From: Brevundimonas sp. G8
GTDB lineage: Bacteria > Pseudomonadota > Alphaproteobacteria > Caulobacterales > Caulobacteraceae
DNA: 64,000 bases
Direction of reading: 5' to 3'
NCBI RefSeq assembly: GCF_902506205.1
Contig: NZ_LR732816.1
Coordinates: 2,179,604 to 2,243,603, forward strand
How positions within the stretch are numbered: position 1 is the stretch's first letter; every line of letters starts with the position of its first letter. The notes beneath the pieces were generated by a model. It was not told where the DNA came from. It worked only from the letters and a program-made list of their open reading frames with translations, and searched no databases. Made by a program: the position numbers and the translations under genes. Below, one piece after another: positions 26,094-34,250 of the stretch.

Positions 26094-26932
26094 GAGATTT
26101 TCCTCAAACGTACAGGGGAGCGCGCAGGTTCGGGCGCGGGGGAGGTGATTTCCGGACGGGCGAGGCGCAGCGACAGTTTCTGCGCTTCGTGCTGAACAAT
26201 CGGAGCCAGTTCGGCGCGGCGGGCTTCGCCCAGTCGGCTCTCGATGGCTGAGATCGACAAGGCGCCGACGCAGTCGCCCTCGGGGCCAATCACGGCGACA
26301 CCGATCGCCCAGCTCCCGGCCAGCAGACGTCCGGGATTGAAGGCGAAACCATTGGCGCGAGTTTCGGCGACGGCGTCGCGCAGGAAGTCGGCCGTATAGG
26401 TCGGATAGGCGGAGGCCAGTTCGGGGGCGATGGATTCGAGAATCCGCTCGACCTCGTCGTCGCTCATGGCCGCCAGCATGGCCAGGCTGCCGGCGCCCAC
26501 GCCCAGCGGATGGCGGTCGCCCGCCTGAAGGACGTGAGTGCGGATCGGGAAGGCGCCGTCTAGACGTTCCAGGCAAACGGCGTGGCCGTCGCGCGGCACC
26601 GACAGGAAAACCGTGTCCTGGCTGGAAGCGGACAGGCGCTGCAGCGCACCCGAAGCCAGACGGTGGATGCCGAACCGCTCTGTCGCCAGGACGCCCAGGA
26701 CGAAAGCCTCTGGACCCAGGTGATAGAGGCGATCCTCGGCGCTCTGTTCGATGAAGCCGTTCCGCTCCAGCGCTTTCAGCATTCTGTGAACGGTCGGTTT
26801 GGCCAGATTGGACTGGCTGACGATGTCGGCGAGACGCACGCCGTCCTTCGAGCGCGAGCCCACCAGGCGCAGAATTCCAAGCGCGCGATCCAGCGCTTGT
26901 GCGCCGTCAGCCTTGATTTCTTGATCCGTCAT
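26090..26932 (-). CDS. IclR-family transcriptional regulator
   Basis: This 280-residue regulator has a winged HTH at about residues 13-72 (LDRALGILRLVG, LADIVSQSNLAKPTVHRMLKAL). The IclR effector domain follows (about 90-255), with SVPRDGHAVCLERLDG, GVGAGSLAMLAAM and GWAIGV-like SWAIGVAVIGPEG. It is the first gene of its operon and ends in a 4-base overlap with the thiolase. Two copies of the GGTCCA-N5-TGGACC palindrome lie upstream, so it is the best candidate for the protein that binds all four copies in this region. Its ligand is unknown. Confidence 0.93.
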   Translation of the reverse strand: MTDQEIKADGAQALDRALGILRLVGSRSKDGVRLADIVSQSNLAKPTVHRMLKALERNGFIEQSAEDRLYHLGPEAFVLGVLATERFGIHRLASGALQRLSASSQDTVFLSVPRDGHAVCLERLDGAFPIRTHVLQAGDRHPLGVGAGSLAMLAAMSDDEVERILESIAPELASAYPTYTADFLRDAVAETRANGFAFNPGRLLAGSWAIGVAVIGPEGDCVGALSISAIESRLGEARRAELAPIVQHEAQKLSLRLARPEITSPAPEPARSPVRLRKIS

Positions 26933-26946
26933 CTCAAACTCCCAAA

Positions 26947-26965
26947 TGGTCCATATATTGGACTC
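26947..26965. promoter_or_regulatory. Operator copy 1: GGTCCA-TATAT-TGGACT
   Basis: Inverted repeat 15 bases upstream of the iclR start, half-sites at 26948-26953 and 26959-26964. It shares half-sites and 5-base AT spacer with three other copies at 27042, 33527 and 33624. Probable IclR autoregulatory site. Confidence 0.75.
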
Positions 26966-27041
26966 TTATATAGGTATTTCTGGACTAGAAACTGAACGGA
27001 CTTATTTTCCCTGTCAAATGGGCATTTGAAGAAAATTAAAA

Positions 27042-27058
27042 GGTCCAAATAGTGGACC
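27042..27058. promoter_or_regulatory. Operator copy 2: GGTCCA-AATAG-TGGACC
   Basis: Perfect 6-bp half-sites with a 5-base spacer, 94 bases centre-to-centre from copy 1, in the same divergent region and close to the GntR gene start. It may control the rightward operon. Confidence 0.8.
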
Positions 27059-27103
27059 ATTAGAATAAAAATCTCAACTTTCGAGTTGTCGTGTGTTTTC
27101 GAT

Positions 27104-27117
27104 TACGGTATTCCGTA
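27104..27117. promoter_or_regulatory. Palindrome TACGG-TATT-CCGTA before the GntR gene
   Basis: A perfect 5-bp inverted repeat ends 7 bases before the chosen GntR start. A location over the likely promoter or leader fits GntR autoregulation. Only one copy was found. Confidence 0.4.
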
Positions 27118-27124
27118 TTCCATC

Positions 27125-27817
27125 ATGACCTATGCGATGGACTCGATCAGCGCCGCCCCCATGCTCGTGGAGCAGGTCTATCAACGGCTGCGGGCGGCGA
27201 TCACGGACGGCTCACTGGCTCCCGGCCAGCGGGTCCGTCAGGGGGAGCTTGCGGAAAATCTGGGCGTCTCGCGCGCCCCGATCAGCCACGCGTTGCATCT
27301 GTTGAAGCATCAGGGCCTGGTGATCGAATCCGGGCGTCGCGGGGTCGAGATCGCGCCTCTGGATCCCGATCAGCTGCGCGATGTCTATCAGATCCGAGCG
27401 GCGCTCGATTCTCTCGCGTCGCGGTTGCTCGCTCAGAGATTTGCGGACGGCCGAGTATCGGACGCAGAGGCGCAGCGCCTGGACGCGGCGCTGGTTGCGG
27501 GCGACGCCATTCGACCGAAGACGCCTCTGGCCGAGCGGGCGGCCCTGGACGTCGCCTTTCACCAGGTCATTTACGGCCTGTGCTGCAATCCGACCATCGA
27601 GGAGACGCTGGCTCCGCTGTGGCCGCACATCCAGCGCGCCATGAATGCGGTTATGGCCGTCGATGAAATCCGCACCCGCGCCTGGCGCGAGCACGCCGAG
27701 ATCGTGCGCCTGGTCCGGGCGGGGGATGTGGAAGGCGCGGCCTCGGCCGCCTGGAGCCATGCGGCCAACGCCGGCTCCGAAACCGAGCAGAGACTTCGAC
27801 AGACCAGTCCGGCGTGA
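27125..27817 (+). CDS. GntR-family (FCD domain) transcriptional regulator
   Basis: This regulator has an N-terminal wHTH (VEQVYQRLRAAITDGSLAPG, GELAENLGVSRAPISHALHLL). A FadR/VanR-type all-helical FCD domain follows, with metal-site-like residues (D...H in VAFHQVIYGLC and HAEIVRLV). The start is uncertain: the frame is open from 27086, but 27125 (MTYAMDS) leaves the upstream palindrome outside the gene; 27137 is also possible. None has a strong ribosome site. It leads a rightward set of catabolic genes and overlaps the next gene's non-coding leader only, 32 bases before its ATG. Confidence 0.88.
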   Translation: MTYAMDSISAAPMLVEQVYQRLRAAITDGSLAPGQRVRQGELAENLGVSRAPISHALHLLKHQGLVIESGRRGVEIAPLDPDQLRDVYQIRAALDSLASRLLAQRFADGRVSDAEAQRLDAALVAGDAIRPKTPLAERAALDVAFHQVIYGLCCNPTIEETLAPLWPHIQRAMNAVMAVDEIRTRAWREHAEIVRLVRAGDVEGAASAAWSHAANAGSETEQRLRQTSPA

Positions 27818-27849
27818 AGACCGGCGCCTCAGAACATAGGAGAACGACC

Positions 27850-28647
27850 ATGAAACTGACCCAGGAACAACTCGAGCACTTCCGCACGGAAGGCTACATT
27901 TTCATTCCCGAGGCCTTCACGCCTGAAGAGGTGGAGGTGCTGCGCGAAGCGGCAGCAGACGTCTTCGCCCCCGAACGACCAGAGATCTGGCGCGAGAAGT
28001 CGGGTGTTCCGCGCACGGCGTTCGCTTGCCACACCTACAACAAGGCCTGCGAGTTGCTGGGCAAACACCCGAAACTGGTGGAGCCGGTGGCGCAGGCTTT
28101 CGAAGAGCCGGTGTACATGCACCAGTTCAAGATCAACGCGAAGGCGGCCTTCACCGGTGACGTCTGGCAGTGGCACCAGGACTTTGTGACCTGGCACAAC
28201 GACGACGGCATGCCTGAGCCGCGGGCCATGAACATCGCTGTCTTCCTGGACGACGTCCTGCCGATCAACGGTCCGCTGATGCTGGTTCCTCGCAGCCACG
28301 AGAGCGGAGCGATCGAGGCCGGGCACGACACCGAGACGACCGCCTATCCGTTGTGGACTTTGGACAATGATACGGTGGCGAGGCTTGTTGAGCAGGGCGG
28401 CATCGTCGCCCCGACCGGGAAGGCCGGCGGGCTGCTGATGTTCCACGGCAATCTGGTCCATGGCTCGGCTGGCAACATCACGCCCTATCCGCGCAAGATC
28501 GTCTATCTGACCCTTTCGGCGGTTTCGAACGCGATCACCAAGCCGACGCGGGCTGAATATATCGCCCACACGGATTTCACCCCCATCGAGCCGGTCTCAG
28601 ACGACGCCTTGGTTGAATACGCGCGCAGCCAGAAGGCCGCCGCCTAA
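27850..28647 (+). CDS. Phytanoyl-CoA dioxygenase-family Fe(II)/2-oxoglutarate oxygenase
   Basis: This 265-residue double-stranded beta-helix oxygenase is of the PhyH/EctD type. It has FRTEGYIFIPEAFTPEEVEVLR at the start, the metal motif H-x-D in WQWHQDFVTWHNDDG, and a distal His in MFHGNLVHGSAGN with the 2-oxoglutarate-binding Arg nearby (YPRKIVYL). It probably hydroxylates a small acid or amino-acid-like compound. The ATG at 27850 is preferred to the frame start at 27814 because AGGAGA precedes it. The SDR directly downstream could oxidise the new hydroxyl. Confidence 0.9.
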   Translation: MKLTQEQLEHFRTEGYIFIPEAFTPEEVEVLREAAADVFAPERPEIWREKSGVPRTAFACHTYNKACELLGKHPKLVEPVAQAFEEPVYMHQFKINAKAAFTGDVWQWHQDFVTWHNDDGMPEPRAMNIAVFLDDVLPINGPLMLVPRSHESGAIEAGHDTETTAYPLWTLDNDTVARLVEQGGIVAPTGKAGGLLMFHGNLVHGSAGNITPYPRKIVYLTLSAVSNAITKPTRAEYIAHTDFTPIEPVSDDALVEYARSQKAAA

Positions 28648-28735
28648 ACCTGATCACGGCGAATACGGGCGCGGGCGCGGTCGCAAAGCGGCCTCGCGTT
28701 CCTTTCCGACGACTGAACCACGCGAGGAGACACCG

Positions 28736-29533
28736 ATGGGCGAGAGAATGAAGGATAAGGTCGTCCTGGTCACTGGCGCGGGATCGTCCGGGCCGGGGTG
28801 GGGCAACGGCAAGGCTGCGGCGGTGCTCTACGCCCGGGAAGGCGCCAAGGTCTTCGCCATCGACCTGCGGATCGAAGCCGCCGACGAGACCAAGGCCCTG
28901 ATCGAAGAGGAGGACGGCGTGTGCCAGACCTTCGCCTGCGACGTGTCGAAGTCGGATCAGGTGCAGGCCATGGTCCAGGCCTGCATCGACGCCTTCGGCC
29001 GCATCGACGTGCTGCACAACAACGTCGGCATCTCCGAGACGGGGGGCGCCGTGGACGCCTCCGAAGAGAGCTGGCACAGGCTGATCGCCATCAACCAGAC
29101 CAGCGTCTTCCTGACGTGCAAATACGTGCTGCCGCACATGGTGGCCCAACAGAAGGGCGCCATCGTCAACGTCGGCTCGGTCGCCGGTACGCGCTGGATC
29201 GGCTTCCCCTATGCGGCCTACACGGCGACGAAGGCGGCGGTCATGGGACTGACCCAGAATATCGCGCTTCAGCATGCGCACGAAGGCATCCGCGCCAACT
29301 GCGTCCTGCCCGGCCTGATGAACACGCCGCTGATCAAGGGGGCGCTGACAGCCGGCTACGAGGGGTCTTTCGACGACATGGTGGCCCGGCGCGACGCCCA
29401 ATCGCCGACCGGCAAGATGGGCGACGCCTGGGACGTGGCCTACGCCTCCCTGTTCCTGGCGTCGGACGAGGCGAAATACGTCAACGCCACCCAGATCGTG
29501 GTCGACGGCGGCCTGACCGCGCGCTGCGCCTGA
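28736..29533 (+). CDS. Short-chain dehydrogenase/reductase
   Basis: This 265-residue NAD(P)-dependent SDR has a Gly-rich loop (VTGAGSSGPGWGNGK) longer than the usual TGxxxGxG. The structural motif is NNVG and the catalytic Ser-Tyr-x3-Lys is in VGSVAGTRWIGFPYAAYTATK. An acidic residue after beta-2 (AIDLR) favours NAD over NADP. The ATG at 28736 follows a clear GAGGAGA. It lies 88 bases downstream of the oxygenase on the same strand, suggesting hydroxylation followed by oxidation. The substrate is unknown. Confidence 0.9.
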   Translation: MGERMKDKVVLVTGAGSSGPGWGNGKAAAVLYAREGAKVFAIDLRIEAADETKALIEEEDGVCQTFACDVSKSDQVQAMVQACIDAFGRIDVLHNNVGISETGGAVDASEESWHRLIAINQTSVFLTCKYVLPHMVAQQKGAIVNVGSVAGTRWIGFPYAAYTATKAAVMGLTQNIALQHAHEGIRANCVLPGLMNTPLIKGALTAGYEGSFDDMVARRDAQSPTGKMGDAWDVAYASLFLASDEAKYVNATQIVVDGGLTARCA

Positions 29534-29577
29534 TCGGATTTTCATGATCGCCCCGCCGCCATGACCGACCTGTCGCC

Positions 29578-30504
29578 ATGACTGCTTTGTTGAACGTCGT
29601 CCTGCCGGTCTTTGCGCTGATCGCGTTGGGTTATCTGTGCCGGCGAGTGAATGTGCTGGGACCGTCGGCGGTCACGGAGATCAACCGGTTCGTGGTCTGG
29701 CTGGCCCAGCCTGCGCTGCTGTTCGGCATCACCGCCAATGCTCATTGGTCCAGCTATCGCCTGGACTTCACCCTGGCCATGGCCGGGGCCTTGGTTGGGA
29801 CCTTTGTCCTGGTCCTGGCCCTGACCTGGCGCAGGATGGGCGCGGGCGACGCGGTGGTGGACGCCCAGAGCGCCGCCTACGCGAACAATGGCTTTCTGGG
29901 CATTCCGTTGGGCCTGCTCGTTTTCGGCGACGGGTCGCTGCCATTCTCGGGCGTGTCGGTCATCCTGACCGCTTGCGTCCTCTACGCCCTGGGTTTGATC
30001 GGTCTGGAGATGGCGCAGGCGAGGGGGCATGGGCTGGGCAAGGCCCTGCTGAAGGCCGGCGGGGCGGTGGTGCGTAATCCGATGATGATCGCTCCGGCCG
30101 TCGGGGCGGTCTTCTCCACCCTGGGGCTCAAGCCCCCCGAGGGGGTGACCACTCTGCTCGAGCTGCTGGCCGGCGCGGCCATTCCTTGCGCCCTTGTCGC
30201 CTTGGGCCTGTTTTTGGCCGAGAACGCCACAGCCGGGTTCGGCGACTGGAGCTGGGCGCCGCTGACAGCGGTGAAGCTGGTGGTTCAGCCGCTCATCGCC
30301 TGGCTGATCGCCGGACCGATCCTGCACGCCCCGCTGCAGGTGGTGCAGATGGCCGTGTTGATGGCCATGATGCCGACCGGCGCCGGTCCCTTCATGCTGG
30401 CCAAGGTGTACGGCCGGCGCGGCGTGGTCGCGTCTCAGACCATTCTCGCCACGACGCTTCTCTCGGTTGTGACCATTTCCGTGTTCCTGACCCTAATTCG
30501 TTGA
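29578..30504 (+). CDS. AEC-family (auxin efflux carrier-like) transporter
   Basis: This 308-residue inner-membrane protein has about ten hydrophobic helices in two five-helix halves. Family features include VLPVFALIALGYLCRR at the start, NRFVVWLAQPALLF, ANNGFLGIPLGL, AIPCALVALGLFLA and MPTGAGPFMLAKVYG. Members move malate, malonate or related carboxylates, and a carboxylate is plausible here since a TRAP system and acyl-CoA ligase are nearby. It is 44 bases after the SDR and 8 bases before the carbonic anhydrase gene, in the same operon. Confidence 0.88.
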   Translation: MTALLNVVLPVFALIALGYLCRRVNVLGPSAVTEINRFVVWLAQPALLFGITANAHWSSYRLDFTLAMAGALVGTFVLVLALTWRRMGAGDAVVDAQSAAYANNGFLGIPLGLLVFGDGSLPFSGVSVILTACVLYALGLIGLEMAQARGHGLGKALLKAGGAVVRNPMMIAPAVGAVFSTLGLKPPEGVTTLLELLAGAAIPCALVALGLFLAENATAGFGDWSWAPLTAVKLVVQPLIAWLIAGPILHAPLQVVQMAVLMAMMPTGAGPFMLAKVYGRRGVVASQTILATTLLSVVTISVFLTLIR

Positions 30505-30512
30505 GCCTTTTT

Positions 30513-31043
30513 ATGCCGATATACGCCTTGGGCGACGTCGCCCCCCGCCTGCCCGATGAGGGTGATTTCTGGATCGCTCCAGACGTGATGGTCATCGGCG
30601 ACCTCGTTATGAAATCAGGCGCGAGTCTGTGGTTCGGAACCGTCGTGCGCGCCGACAACGATACGATCACGATCGGTGAGAACTCCAACGTTCAGGACCG
30701 TTGTGTCCTTCACGTCGATGCCGGCGAGCCGCTCACCATCGGGCGCGACGTGACGGTCGGGCACATGGCGATGCTGCATGGCTGCACCATCGGCGACAAT
30801 AGTCTGATCGGCATCGGCGCCGTCGTGATGGGCCGGGCCGTGATCGGCCGCAACTGCTTGATCGGCGCCGGCGCATTGATCACCGAAGGAAAGGTCATTC
30901 CCGACAACTCGGTCGTGATGGGTGCTCCCGGCAAGGTGGTCCGTGAGGTCGGGCCTGAACAGGTCGCCGCCCTGACCGCCTCGGCGGACAACTATGTGGC
31001 CAACTGGAAGCGTATGGTCCGCGACCTGCGGCCAACGTCATGA
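30513..31043 (+). CDS. Gamma-carbonic anhydrase family protein
   Basis: This 176-residue left-handed beta-helix protein has hexapeptide repeats throughout. It carries the gamma-CA set RADND, VQDRCVLHVD, VTVGHMAMLHGCTIGD (three zinc-ligand histidines) and the PGKVVRE end. Many such proteins (YrdA, PaaY) act as carbonic anhydrases or as CoA-thioesterases in phenylacetate-type pathways. In a CoA-dependent catabolic operon a PaaY-like salvage role is worth considering. The ATG at 30513 begins MPIYALGD; upstream frame is a shadow of the AEC gene. It overlaps the next gene by 4 bases. Confidence 0.9.
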   Translation: MPIYALGDVAPRLPDEGDFWIAPDVMVIGDLVMKSGASLWFGTVVRADNDTITIGENSNVQDRCVLHVDAGEPLTIGRDVTVGHMAMLHGCTIGDNSLIGIGAVVMGRAVIGRNCLIGAGALITEGKVIPDNSVVMGAPGKVVREVGPEQVAALTASADNYVANWKRMVRDLRPTS

Positions 31044-32740
31044 GGTCGCTGTCGAGCGCCTCCGCCCTGTTGGACACGCTTTGCGGCATTGTCGGCTCTC
31101 GGCACGTTCTGACAGGTGACGGCAGGACGCGACGATTTCGTAAGGGCTATCGGTTTGGCGAAGGCTCCGCGCTTGCGGTGGTGCGTCCGGGCACCCTGGT
31201 CGAGCAGTGGCGCGTCGCCAAGGCCTGCATAGAGGCGGGTCGCATCCTCATCATGCAGGCCGCGAACACGGGTCTGACCGGCGGCTCGACGCCCGACGGC
31301 GCCTATGACCGCGAGGTCGTCATTCTGTCGACGACGCGAATGGAAAAGGCGCATCTGATCCGAGGCGGCCGCCAGGTCATCTGCTTGCCCGGCGCGACGC
31401 TTTATCAGCTTGAGACCTTGCTGAGGCCCCTGGGGCGCGAGCCGCATTCTGTGATCGGCTCGTCGTGTATCGGCGCTTCGGTGATCGGAGGCGTCTGCAA
31501 CAACTCCGGCGGTTCCCTGATCCAGCGTGGCCCGGCTTTCACCCAGCTGGCGCTGTTCGGGCGCATCGATGAGACGGGTCGGCTGGAGCTCGTCAATCAT
31601 CTGGGCGTCGCTGTTGACGGCGATCCGGAAACCGTCCTGGCCCGGATCGAGGCCGGTGACTTCGCTGACGGCGACATCGACGACGATCCCGATTACGTCG
31701 CTTCCGATCAGGATTACGTGGCGCGCCTTCGCGACATCGAGGCGGATACGCCTGCGCGATACAATGCCGATCCGGATCGCCTGTTTGAGGCGTCCGGCAG
31801 CGCAGGCAAGGCGGTGGTTTTCGCTGTTCGGCTGGATACTTTCCCGGCCATCGACCACAGCGCCGTTTTTTATATCGGCACGAATGACCCGGCCGTGCTG
31901 ACCCGCATGCGACGCGATATTCTCGGGGGGTTCGCCCATCTGCCGACAGCGGGCGAATACATGCATCGCGACTGCTACGACATCGCGCGGAAATACGGGA
32001 AGGACACGTTCCTGGCCATCCGTTCGCTAGGCACGGGACGCATCGGCCGGCTCTTCGCAATGAAATCACAGTTCGACGCGGTGGTTGAGAGCCTGGGCAT
32101 TATGCCCAAGTTCTTCGGCGATCGCCTGCTGCAGGTCGTCAGCAGCCTGTTTCCCGAACATCTCCCGGAGCGAATGAATCAGTATCGCGACCGGTTTGAA
32201 CACCATCTGATGCTGAAGATGTCAGGCGAGGGCGTGGAGGAGGCGCGGACATATCTCGCGCGCACCTTGACCGGCGAGACGTCCGCCTTCTTCGAGTGCA
32301 CGCCGGACGAGGGCTCGCGCGCCTTCCTGCACCGGTTCGCCGCGGCGGGGGCGGCGGTGCGTTATCGCGCCGTCCACCATCGCCAGGTTTCAGATATCGT
32401 CGCATTGGACATCGCGCTGCGCCGCAACGACCAGGACTGGATGGAGGTTTTGCCGGACGACGTGCGGCGCCCGATTTTGAAGAGTCTCTATTACGGGCAC
32501 TTTTTCTGCCACGTCTTTCACCAGGACTACATTGTCGCCAAAGGTCATGACCCGATCGCCTTGGAGCATCGGATGTGGCGACTGCTTGATCAGAGGCGAG
32601 CCGCCTATCCCGCCGAGCACAATGTCGGCCATCTCTATCAGGCCAGCCCGGCCCAGACCGCTCACTTCAAGAGGCTGGATCCGTGCAACTGTCTGAATCC
32701 GGGCATCGGAAAGACCTCTCGCCGCGCGGAATGGGTCTGA
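31040..32740 (+). CDS. dld: Quinone-dependent D-lactate dehydrogenase (Dld family)
   Basis: This 566-residue membrane-associated FAD enzyme is of the Dld type. It has a PCMH FAD domain in the first 200 residues (FRFGEG-like RFGEGSALAVVRPG, MQAANTGLTGGSTPDG, SSCIGASVIGGVCNNSGGSL, QRGPAFTQL). A cap domain follows, and a C-terminal membrane-binding part with HVFHQDYI and HNVGHLYQA. E. coli Dld is about 571 residues. It passes electrons from D-lactate, or a related 2-hydroxyacid, to quinone. Overlap with the gamma-CA gene places it last in the operon; the actual substrate here may differ from lactate. Confidence 0.92.
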   Translation: MRSLSSASALLDTLCGIVGSRHVLTGDGRTRRFRKGYRFGEGSALAVVRPGTLVEQWRVAKACIEAGRILIMQAANTGLTGGSTPDGAYDREVVILSTTRMEKAHLIRGGRQVICLPGATLYQLETLLRPLGREPHSVIGSSCIGASVIGGVCNNSGGSLIQRGPAFTQLALFGRIDETGRLELVNHLGVAVDGDPETVLARIEAGDFADGDIDDDPDYVASDQDYVARLRDIEADTPARYNADPDRLFEASGSAGKAVVFAVRLDTFPAIDHSAVFYIGTNDPAVLTRMRRDILGGFAHLPTAGEYMHRDCYDIARKYGKDTFLAIRSLGTGRIGRLFAMKSQFDAVVESLGIMPKFFGDRLLQVVSSLFPEHLPERMNQYRDRFEHHLMLKMSGEGVEEARTYLARTLTGETSAFFECTPDEGSRAFLHRFAAAGAAVRYRAVHHRQVSDIVALDIALRRNDQDWMEVLPDDVRRPILKSLYYGHFFCHVFHQDYIVAKGHDPIALEHRMWRLLDQRRAAYPAEHNVGHLYQASPAQTAHFKRLDPCNCLNPGIGKTSRRAEWV

Positions 32741-32747
32741 CAAGCCT

Positions 32748-33503
32748 TCAGGCGGCGGGCGGGGCCGCCAGGCCCTGAGCCAGAAAGCCGCCGTCCACGG
32801 TCAGGACGTGGCCCGTCACATAGCTGGCCTCATCGGACAGCAGGAAGACCGCAGCCCCTGCCATCTCATCAGGTGAGCCGTAACGCTTCAGCGGCACGCG
32901 ACGTCCCCATTCTTCACGTGTGTCGGCCGAATGAACCTGGGCCACGAGAGGGGTCTCGACAGGGCCGGGTGCAATGACGTTCACGCGTATTCCGAACTGA
33001 GCAAGGTCCACCGCCATCACCTTCGACAAGGTTATGACGCCGCCCTTGGACGCCCCGTAGGCGCTTCGATCTGCGTTGCCGAGCACGCCAGAGACACTTG
33101 CAATATTGATGATCGCCCCGCCGCCGCCCGCCTTCATGGCCCTCGCCGCCGCCTGTCCTACGAGGAAGCTGCCGCGCAGATTTACAGCGATTATGGCGTC
33201 GAACGCCTCGACAGGCGTGTCCAGGAAAGGTTGTTCACGCGCCACGCCTGCGCTGTTGACCAGGCCGTCAAGGCGTCCGTGACGATCGACTATGGTCTTG
33301 ATTGCAGAGTCTACGGACGTCTGATCGGAGACGTCCAGATGCAGCGGTGAAATGGCGGCGTCGCTCAGCGTGGTCGCCGTCGTCGACAGATCCCCGGCGA
33401 TAACCTTAGCGCCTTCCGAGACCAGTTTGCTGCAGATCGCCGCGCCTATGCCGGACAAACCGCCGGTCACCAGCACAACATGATCCTCTAAGCGTCTTGT
33501 CAT
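32748..33503 (-). CDS. Short-chain dehydrogenase/reductase
   Basis: This 251-residue classical SDR has the cofactor loop VTGGLSGIGAA, NSAGV, and the catalytic Ser-Tyr-Lys in IASVSGVLGNADRSAYGASK. AGDLST after beta-2 suggests NAD preference. The ATG at 33503 has GGAG 6 to 9 bases upstream; a TTG four codons earlier is less likely. It is convergent with dld (7-base gap) and divergent from the PPC-TRAP operon. Two of the shared GGTCC palindromes lie in its promoter region. Confidence 0.92.
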   Translation of the reverse strand: MTRRLEDHVVLVTGGLSGIGAAICSKLVSEGAKVIAGDLSTTATTLSDAAISPLHLDVSDQTSVDSAIKTIVDRHGRLDGLVNSAGVAREQPFLDTPVEAFDAIIAVNLRGSFLVGQAAARAMKAGGGGAIINIASVSGVLGNADRSAYGASKGGVITLSKVMAVDLAQFGIRVNVIAPGPVETPLVAQVHSADTREEWGRRVPLKRYGSPDEMAGAAVFLLSDEASYVTGHVLTVDGGFLAQGLAAPPAA

Positions 33504-33526
33504 GGTTTTCTCCAAAAAACACAGTT

Positions 33527-33543
33527 GGTCCGTAATATGGACC
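33527..33543. promoter_or_regulatory. Operator copy 3: GGTCCG-TAATA-TGGACC
   Basis: Inverted repeat 24 bases upstream of the SDR start on the minus strand. One base (G for A) differs from the other half-sites. It shares design and 5-base spacer with copies 1, 2 and 4. Confidence 0.78.
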
Positions 33544-33623
33544 TACGGTGTGTCACTATTTCCTAGTCGTGATAGCTTGCTTGTCTTAGTGAGCGCGGTA
33601 ATAATGACAATACAGAAACACGA

Positions 33624-33640
33624 GGTCCAATATATGGACC
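33624..33640. promoter_or_regulatory. Operator copy 4: GGTCCA-ATATA-TGGACC
   Basis: Perfect palindrome 97 bases centre-to-centre from copy 3 and about 56 bases before the first PPC gene. It overlaps the first ATG of the small leader frame. Confidence 0.8.
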
Positions 33641-33699
33641 CTTGGGAGATGATGATGACTGATCGACTTAGGGCGAGTTTCAAAGAGGTGGCGGCTTGA
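33634..33699 (+). other. Short leader ORF (21 codons plus stop) coupled to PPC gene
   Basis: An open frame starting within operator copy 4 (other ATGs at 33649, 33652 and 33655, preceded by GGGAG) ends in TGA that overlaps the TTG start of the following gene (TTGA). Translation of the leader could couple to the weak TTG start. It could also be chance. Confidence 0.3.
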
Positions 33700-34250
33700 G
33701 CGCCCCGCTTATCCAGGCGCGGCGCGTCCGTCATCCGGGCGCATCGCGCTTCGGGCGCGTCCTGACTGCCGTGGGTGAACATTCGCGCCAAGCCCTGGGG
33801 TTCATTCAGCCCGGCGAAACGATTCAGGGCGGCGTAGAAAGACTGTTCCTTGAGATGGGCGCGACCGCCGGCGGGTTCCGGCTTATCGGCGGGCGGCTTG
33901 CCCAGGCCTATTATCATGTGGCCGGGCCCAGATCCGACAGTGCCCGGGCGGTTGAATACGGGGCGGCCATCGTCATCGACGGCGAGGCGCTCGTCGTTGC
34001 AGCCTCGGGATCGTTTGGTCCCTCAGTCGACGGAAAACCCCTTTTGCACCTTCACGGCGCCCTAGCCGACGCTCAGGGACAAGGGCACGGCGGCCACCTC
34101 AACGTCGAGCGCTGCATCGCCGGCGTAGGCGGGGTTCACGTCCATCTGATGGCGGGTTCGGGTTTTCGCCAGGCGGCCGATCCGGAAACGCGATTTTCCA
34201 CCTTCTTCCCCGTTTCAGAGTTGAATGATGCCCCTTACGAACCGCACTGA
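33696..34250 (+). CDS. PPC (DUF296) domain protein 1
   Basis: This 184-residue protein is related to the plant-and-prokaryote-conserved (PPC/DUF296) domain. It has GETIQGGVERLFLEMGATAG near residue 36, then HLHGALADAQGQGHGGHLNVERCIAG, containing the conserved HxH and GGHL pattern. The start is a TTG at 33696 with AGAGGTG five bases ahead; no in-frame ATG fits. PPC domains form trimers and may bind metal or small ligands; some act as DNA-binding proteins. Its stop lies 26 bases inside the next gene, also a PPC protein, so the two may form mixed trimers. Confidence 0.78.
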   Translation: MSAPLIQARRVRHPGASRFGRVLTAVGEHSRQALGFIQPGETIQGGVERLFLEMGATAGGFRLIGGRLAQAYYHVAGPRSDSARAVEYGAAIVIDGEALVVAASGSFGPSVDGKPLLHLHGALADAQGQGHGGHLNVERCIAGVGGVHVHLMAGSGFRQAADPETRFSTFFPVSELNDAPYEPH

